From positions 1 through 16,059 of the forward strand of contig CAMOZF010000007.1 of the NCBI GenBank assembly GCA_946630765.1: DNA of 16,059 nucleotides, written 5' to 3'. The position numbers and the translations under genes were made by a program. Of the stretch, positions 14,207 to 16,059 are shown in pieces. The notes under the pieces are model-generated. The model made no database searches and was not told the origin of the DNA. It was given only the letters and a program-made list of their open reading frames with translations. Every line of letters starts with the position of its first letter. Position 1 is the first letter of the stretch. Origin of the DNA: an uncultured Lachnospiraceae bacterium (GTDB taxonomy: Bacteria; Bacillota_A; Clostridia; Lachnospirales; Lachnospiraceae).

Positions 14207-15388
14207 TCAGCCGGTGCCTCCAGTGCCTGCGGTGACTTCCTCTTCCAGAACGATGAAGCTGTAGATACGGGTGTTGGCGCCGGAAACGCGGGTCTCGATC
14301 AGGCTCTTGAGCTGGTTGAAGTCAATGTCGAAGTCGGTGAAGTGCGTGATCTCGCCGCCCTTAGTGGCACCGATGTTGTAGTCGTTCAGGTTGCCGATGA
14401 TAGCCAGAAGACGATAAGTCTTGGCAGTATTGCCAGTGCCCTCAGTACGGGTCAGGTTGTCGAACTCGGGAACGTTGAACACGTCGCGCACATCCAGCGC
14501 AGAGGTGAGCTCGCCCTTGTTGGTATACAGACGACGGCCGTTCAGATCCTTCGCAAGCTGGATCTTGTTGAAGAAGCGCTGGCTGCAGAACATATCCATG
14601 CTGCCGCTGCCGCGGTAGTCAATCTTGGCATCGAGGATGGCTTCCTCAACAGCCTGTGCGTACAGGTAGTTGGTGCCGAATCCCGGGTCGTTCTCTGCAG
14701 CAGTCGCGGAAACGATCTTCCGGATGGTAAAGATGCTGTTGTCAGTCCAGATCGGACGGATCTTCTCTTCATTGATCTTGTCCTCAGCAGCAGCGTCACG
14801 GCCGTCACCGATCAGGATTGCGCGGGCAAGTTCCTTCTCGAGCTGCATGCGGTCGATCTTGTACTGATAGTCGACATAGTCAAAATCGGTGATGTCAACG
14901 ACATCATCACGGTTCAGCTGGCTCTTGGCGTAGATGGTCTGAGGCTCGGTGGTACGCTTGGCAACAGTGTAGTTCTCTGCGAGGAGCTTCTCCTTGCCCT
15001 TGGCATAACCCTTGGCACGGATGCCTTCGATGGTGCGCAGATCGACCTGAGAGGTACGGATGCGGCTGAACGGGCTTCTGTGAACCTTATTCAGAACTGC
15101 CTTGACCCATGCCTGGTCATTGGTGACGAGCTCCGGGGCGCCGGGGCGAACGTCATGCCATTCGGGGAACAGAGAATCCACGCCGGCAGGAGTCTGTCCG
15201 ACAGGATAGGAAGTAAAGCCGCTGACAGGAGCGAGGTCGTCATGCTGTAGACCGTTCTCTTCGGCATAGGCCTGCATAGCCTCTTTCAGAGTGCCGTACT
15301 TCTTCGCAACGGCAATGATGTTCTCTTCGTCACTGTGAGAGAGATAGGCGGCCGAAGTCTGGGCGCCTTCAAACGCATTAAAGTTCAT
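14207..15388 (-). CDS. Major capsid protein from an internal in-frame start (nested in the fusion)
   Basis: A 393-residue product would start at the ATG at 15388, inside and in frame with the longer protease fusion. AAGGAGG at 15402-15396 lies exactly 7 bases upstream, one of the best ribosome binding sites in the window. The product begins MNFNAFEGAQTSAAYL, has a delta-domain-like helical start (AKKYGTLKEAMQAYAEENG), then LFPEWHDVRPGAPELVTND, KVHRSPFSRIRTSQ, DITDFDYVDYQYKIDRMQLE, ARAILIGDGRD, FCSQRFFNKIQLAKDLNGRR and ITHFTDFDIDFNQLKSLIETR, typical of an HK97-fold capsid subunit. Shell protein is needed in hundreds of copies and protease in few, so separate initiation here would make sense. 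Whether both forms are made is inferred from the ribosome binding site only. Confidence 0.72.
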   Translation of the reverse strand: MNFNAFEGAQTSAAYLSHSDEENIIAVAKKYGTLKEAMQAYAEENGLQHDDLAPVSGFTSYPVGQTPAGVDSLFPEWHDVRPGAPELVTNDQAWVKAVLNKVHRSPFSRIRTSQVDLRTIEGIRAKGYAKGKEKLLAENYTVAKRTTEPQTIYAKSQLNRDDVVDITDFDYVDYQYKIDRMQLEKELARAILIGDGRDAAAEDKINEEKIRPIWTDNSIFTIRKIVSATAAENDPGFGTNYLYAQAVEEAILDAKIDYRGSGSMDMFCSQRFFNKIQLAKDLNGRRLYTNKGELTSALDVRDVFNVPEFDNLTRTEGTGNTAKTYRLLAIIGNLNDYNIGATKGGEITHFTDFDIDFNQLKSLIETRVSGANTRIYSFIVLEEEVTAGTGGTG

Positions 15389-16059
15389 GGAATATCCTCC
15401 TTCAGAATGTTCAATATCTTCTTCGTCGTCGTCATCGTCCGCAGCGCTCTCTGCCGCTGCCTGACCGACAAGATAGGACAGGACGGTAAGCTGATCATCG
15501 TCCATGGTGTCGATTACGTCCTGAACGGTTTTGTCTTCGTTCATTTCTGGTATTTCCTCCTCATAAAGTTCATCCGATTCCTCTTCGTCATCAGAATCGT
15601 CTTCTTCCGGTTCGTCATCTTCATGGGAAAGAACGTCGTCATGATCATCGTCCGTTTCCTCGTAAAGATCTTCTTTCTCGTCCGGATCGGAATGGCCCAG
15701 TTCCAGGCCGTAGTCCTCTCCGACATAGATGTATGCTTCGTCCATCAGGGTTTCAAAGTTGTCGCCATGGGCTACGACCGGATATGTGATCTGTGCGCCC
15801 ATATTGGCACCGGCAAGAACCAGACTGACTTCTTTGATGGAGCCGTGAAGCACGTCCCCGCCTCTCTGCTGCAGCTGATTTGCCCAGATGGACAGTGAGG
15901 TAATATCACCATGCGCTACGTCACGCTTCGCGGCCTGTGCGAGATCGCTGTCGTTGAAGTAGCCATAAAAAAGAACACCCTCAGGCGTGTTCTCAAGGAA
16001 ACCGTGTCCGAGAACTGCCTCAGGGCTGTCGTGATTGTGCCCCCACACAAGCGGAACTT
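14207..16059 (-). CDS. Prohead protease - acidic linker - major capsid protein fusion, 5' end beyond window
   Basis: A single frame open from the right window edge to a TGA at 14209-14207; 616 residues are visible and the N-terminus is missing. The valine codon GTG at 16048 is internal, not a start. Residues 1-95 look like the HK97-type (S78) prohead protease: PLVWGHNHDS supplies the likely catalytic His, ITSLSIW the likely Ser (about residue 56), and GSIKEVSLVLAGANMGAQI the conserved end. Residues about 115-222 are highly acidic (Asp/Glu runs) and include TVQDVIDTMDDDQLTVLSYLVGQA split by turns, a scaffold/delta-domain-like helix. From residue 224 on is an HK97-fold capsid protein (see the nested entry). 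Protease, scaffold and shell in one polypeptide imply self-processing during head maturation. The fusion is open and uninterrupted, so it is not a frameshift artefact. Confidence 0.85.
   Translation of the reverse strand, partial: VPLVWGHNHDSPEAVLGHGFLENTPEGVLFYGYFNDSDLAQAAKRDVAHGDITSLSIWANQLQQRGGDVLHGSIKEVSLVLAGANMGAQITYPVVAHGDNFETLMDEAYIYVGEDYGLELGHSDPDEKEDLYEETDDDHDDVLSHEDDEPEEDDSDDEEESDELYEEEIPEMNEDKTVQDVIDTMDDDQLTVLSYLVGQAAAESAADDDDDEEDIEHSEGGYSMNFNAFEGAQTSAAYLSHSDEENIIAVAKKYGTLKEAMQAYAEENGLQHDDLAPVSGFTSYPVGQTPAGVDSLFPEWHDVRPGAPELVTNDQAWVKAVLNKVHRSPFSRIRTSQVDLRTIEGIRAKGYAKGKEKLLAENYTVAKRTTEPQTIYAKSQLNRDDVVDITDFDYVDYQYKIDRMQLEKELARAILIGDGRDAAAEDKINEEKIRPIWTDNSIFTIRKIVSATAAENDPGFGTNYLYAQAVEEAILDAKIDYRGSGSMDMFCSQRFFNKIQLAKDLNGRRLYTNKGELTSALDVRDVFNVPEFDNLTRTEGTGNTAKTYRLLAIIGNLNDYNIGATKGGEITHFTDFDIDFNQLKSLIETRVSGANTRIYSFIVLEEEVTAGTGGTG
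15396..15402 (-). promoter_or_regulatory. Strong internal ribosome binding site for the capsid part
   Basis: AAGGAGG on the minus strand, 7 bases before the in-frame ATG at 15388 and inside the protease-capsid reading frame. As part of the coding frame it encodes Glu-Gly-Gly-Tyr-Ser before the Met. Its match to the anti-Shine-Dalgarno sequence and its spacing are optimal. Confidence 0.75.
15544..15561 (-). promoter_or_regulatory. Possible second internal start in the acidic linker
   Basis: AGGAGG (15561-15556) precedes an in-frame ATG at 15544 by 11 bases. Initiation here would give a 445-residue form carrying the helix MNEDKTVQDVIDTM plus the acidic segment in front of the capsid domain, in effect scaffold plus capsid without protease. 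The long spacing and the fact that Glu-Glu codons themselves generate GAGGAGG make this weaker than the 15388 start. Confidence 0.35.

Noticed and set aside
14171..15250. 359-codon open frame on the plus strand opposite the capsid gene
   Set aside because: It is the antisense shadow of a strongly biased capsid gene; the product is Val/Leu/Ala low-complexity, has no ribosome binding site and no family resemblance.
16046..16048. GTG at 16048 as the start of the protease
   Set aside because: The frame continues upstream to the window edge (Val-Pro-Leu before it) and the catalytic His lies only three residues later, so the true start must be outside the window.
1..16059. Alternative genetic code with recoded TGA
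   Set aside because: TGA stops of the tape measure and distal tail genes coincide exactly with downstream starts, and Trp residues are encoded by TGG.

Overview
The window looks like the head-to-tail morphogenesis block of a long-tailed (siphovirus-type) phage or prophage of a low-to-mid-GC Firmicute, most likely a gut-type Clostridia host. The basis is protein style (phi13-type tail tube protein, HK97-fold capsid, very long tape measure), strong AGGAGG-type ribosome binding sites, and tight gene packing. Standard TGA stops coincide with downstream starts, and tryptophan is encoded by TGG, so the genetic code is ordinary. Every supportable gene lies on the minus strand, so the block reads from the right end to the left. 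No integrase, lysis, replication, tRNA or CRISPR feature is visible, so I cannot tell whether this is a prophage or a free phage.

In transcription order: (1) 16059-14207, a prohead protease fused in frame to an acidic linker and the major capsid protein, cut off at its 5' end by the window edge; the capsid part has its own near-perfect ribosome binding site inside the fusion. (2) Two small head-tail connector genes (14155-13814 and 13851-13501), probably head closure and tail terminator. (3) The major tail tube protein (13484-12642), followed directly by an intrinsic terminator (12632-12591). (4) Two tail-assembly chaperone-like genes (12569-12099 and 12092-11544) in the SAME reading frame, separated by a single TGA. 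(5) An HK97 gp10-like connector gene (11521-11144) placed between the chaperones and the tape measure. (6) The 1826-residue tape measure (11144-5664). (7) The distal tail protein (5662-4937, GTG start). (8) A giant tail-tip protein starting at 4937 and still open at base 1 (at least 1645 codons), with a gp27/Tal-like hub domain, coiled coil and a long modular C-terminal region.

Together these genes build the capsid shell, the neck, the tail tube and the tail tip that contacts the host. Coding is continuous: the longest intergenic gap is about 72 bases (12570-12641) and it contains the terminator, so no stretch over 300 bases lacks a gene. The points most worth following up are the nested capsid start, the single-stop chaperone pair, the terminator after the tube gene, the displaced gp10-like gene, and the repeat architecture (including a DxDxDGxxD calcium-type motif) of the tail-tip protein.
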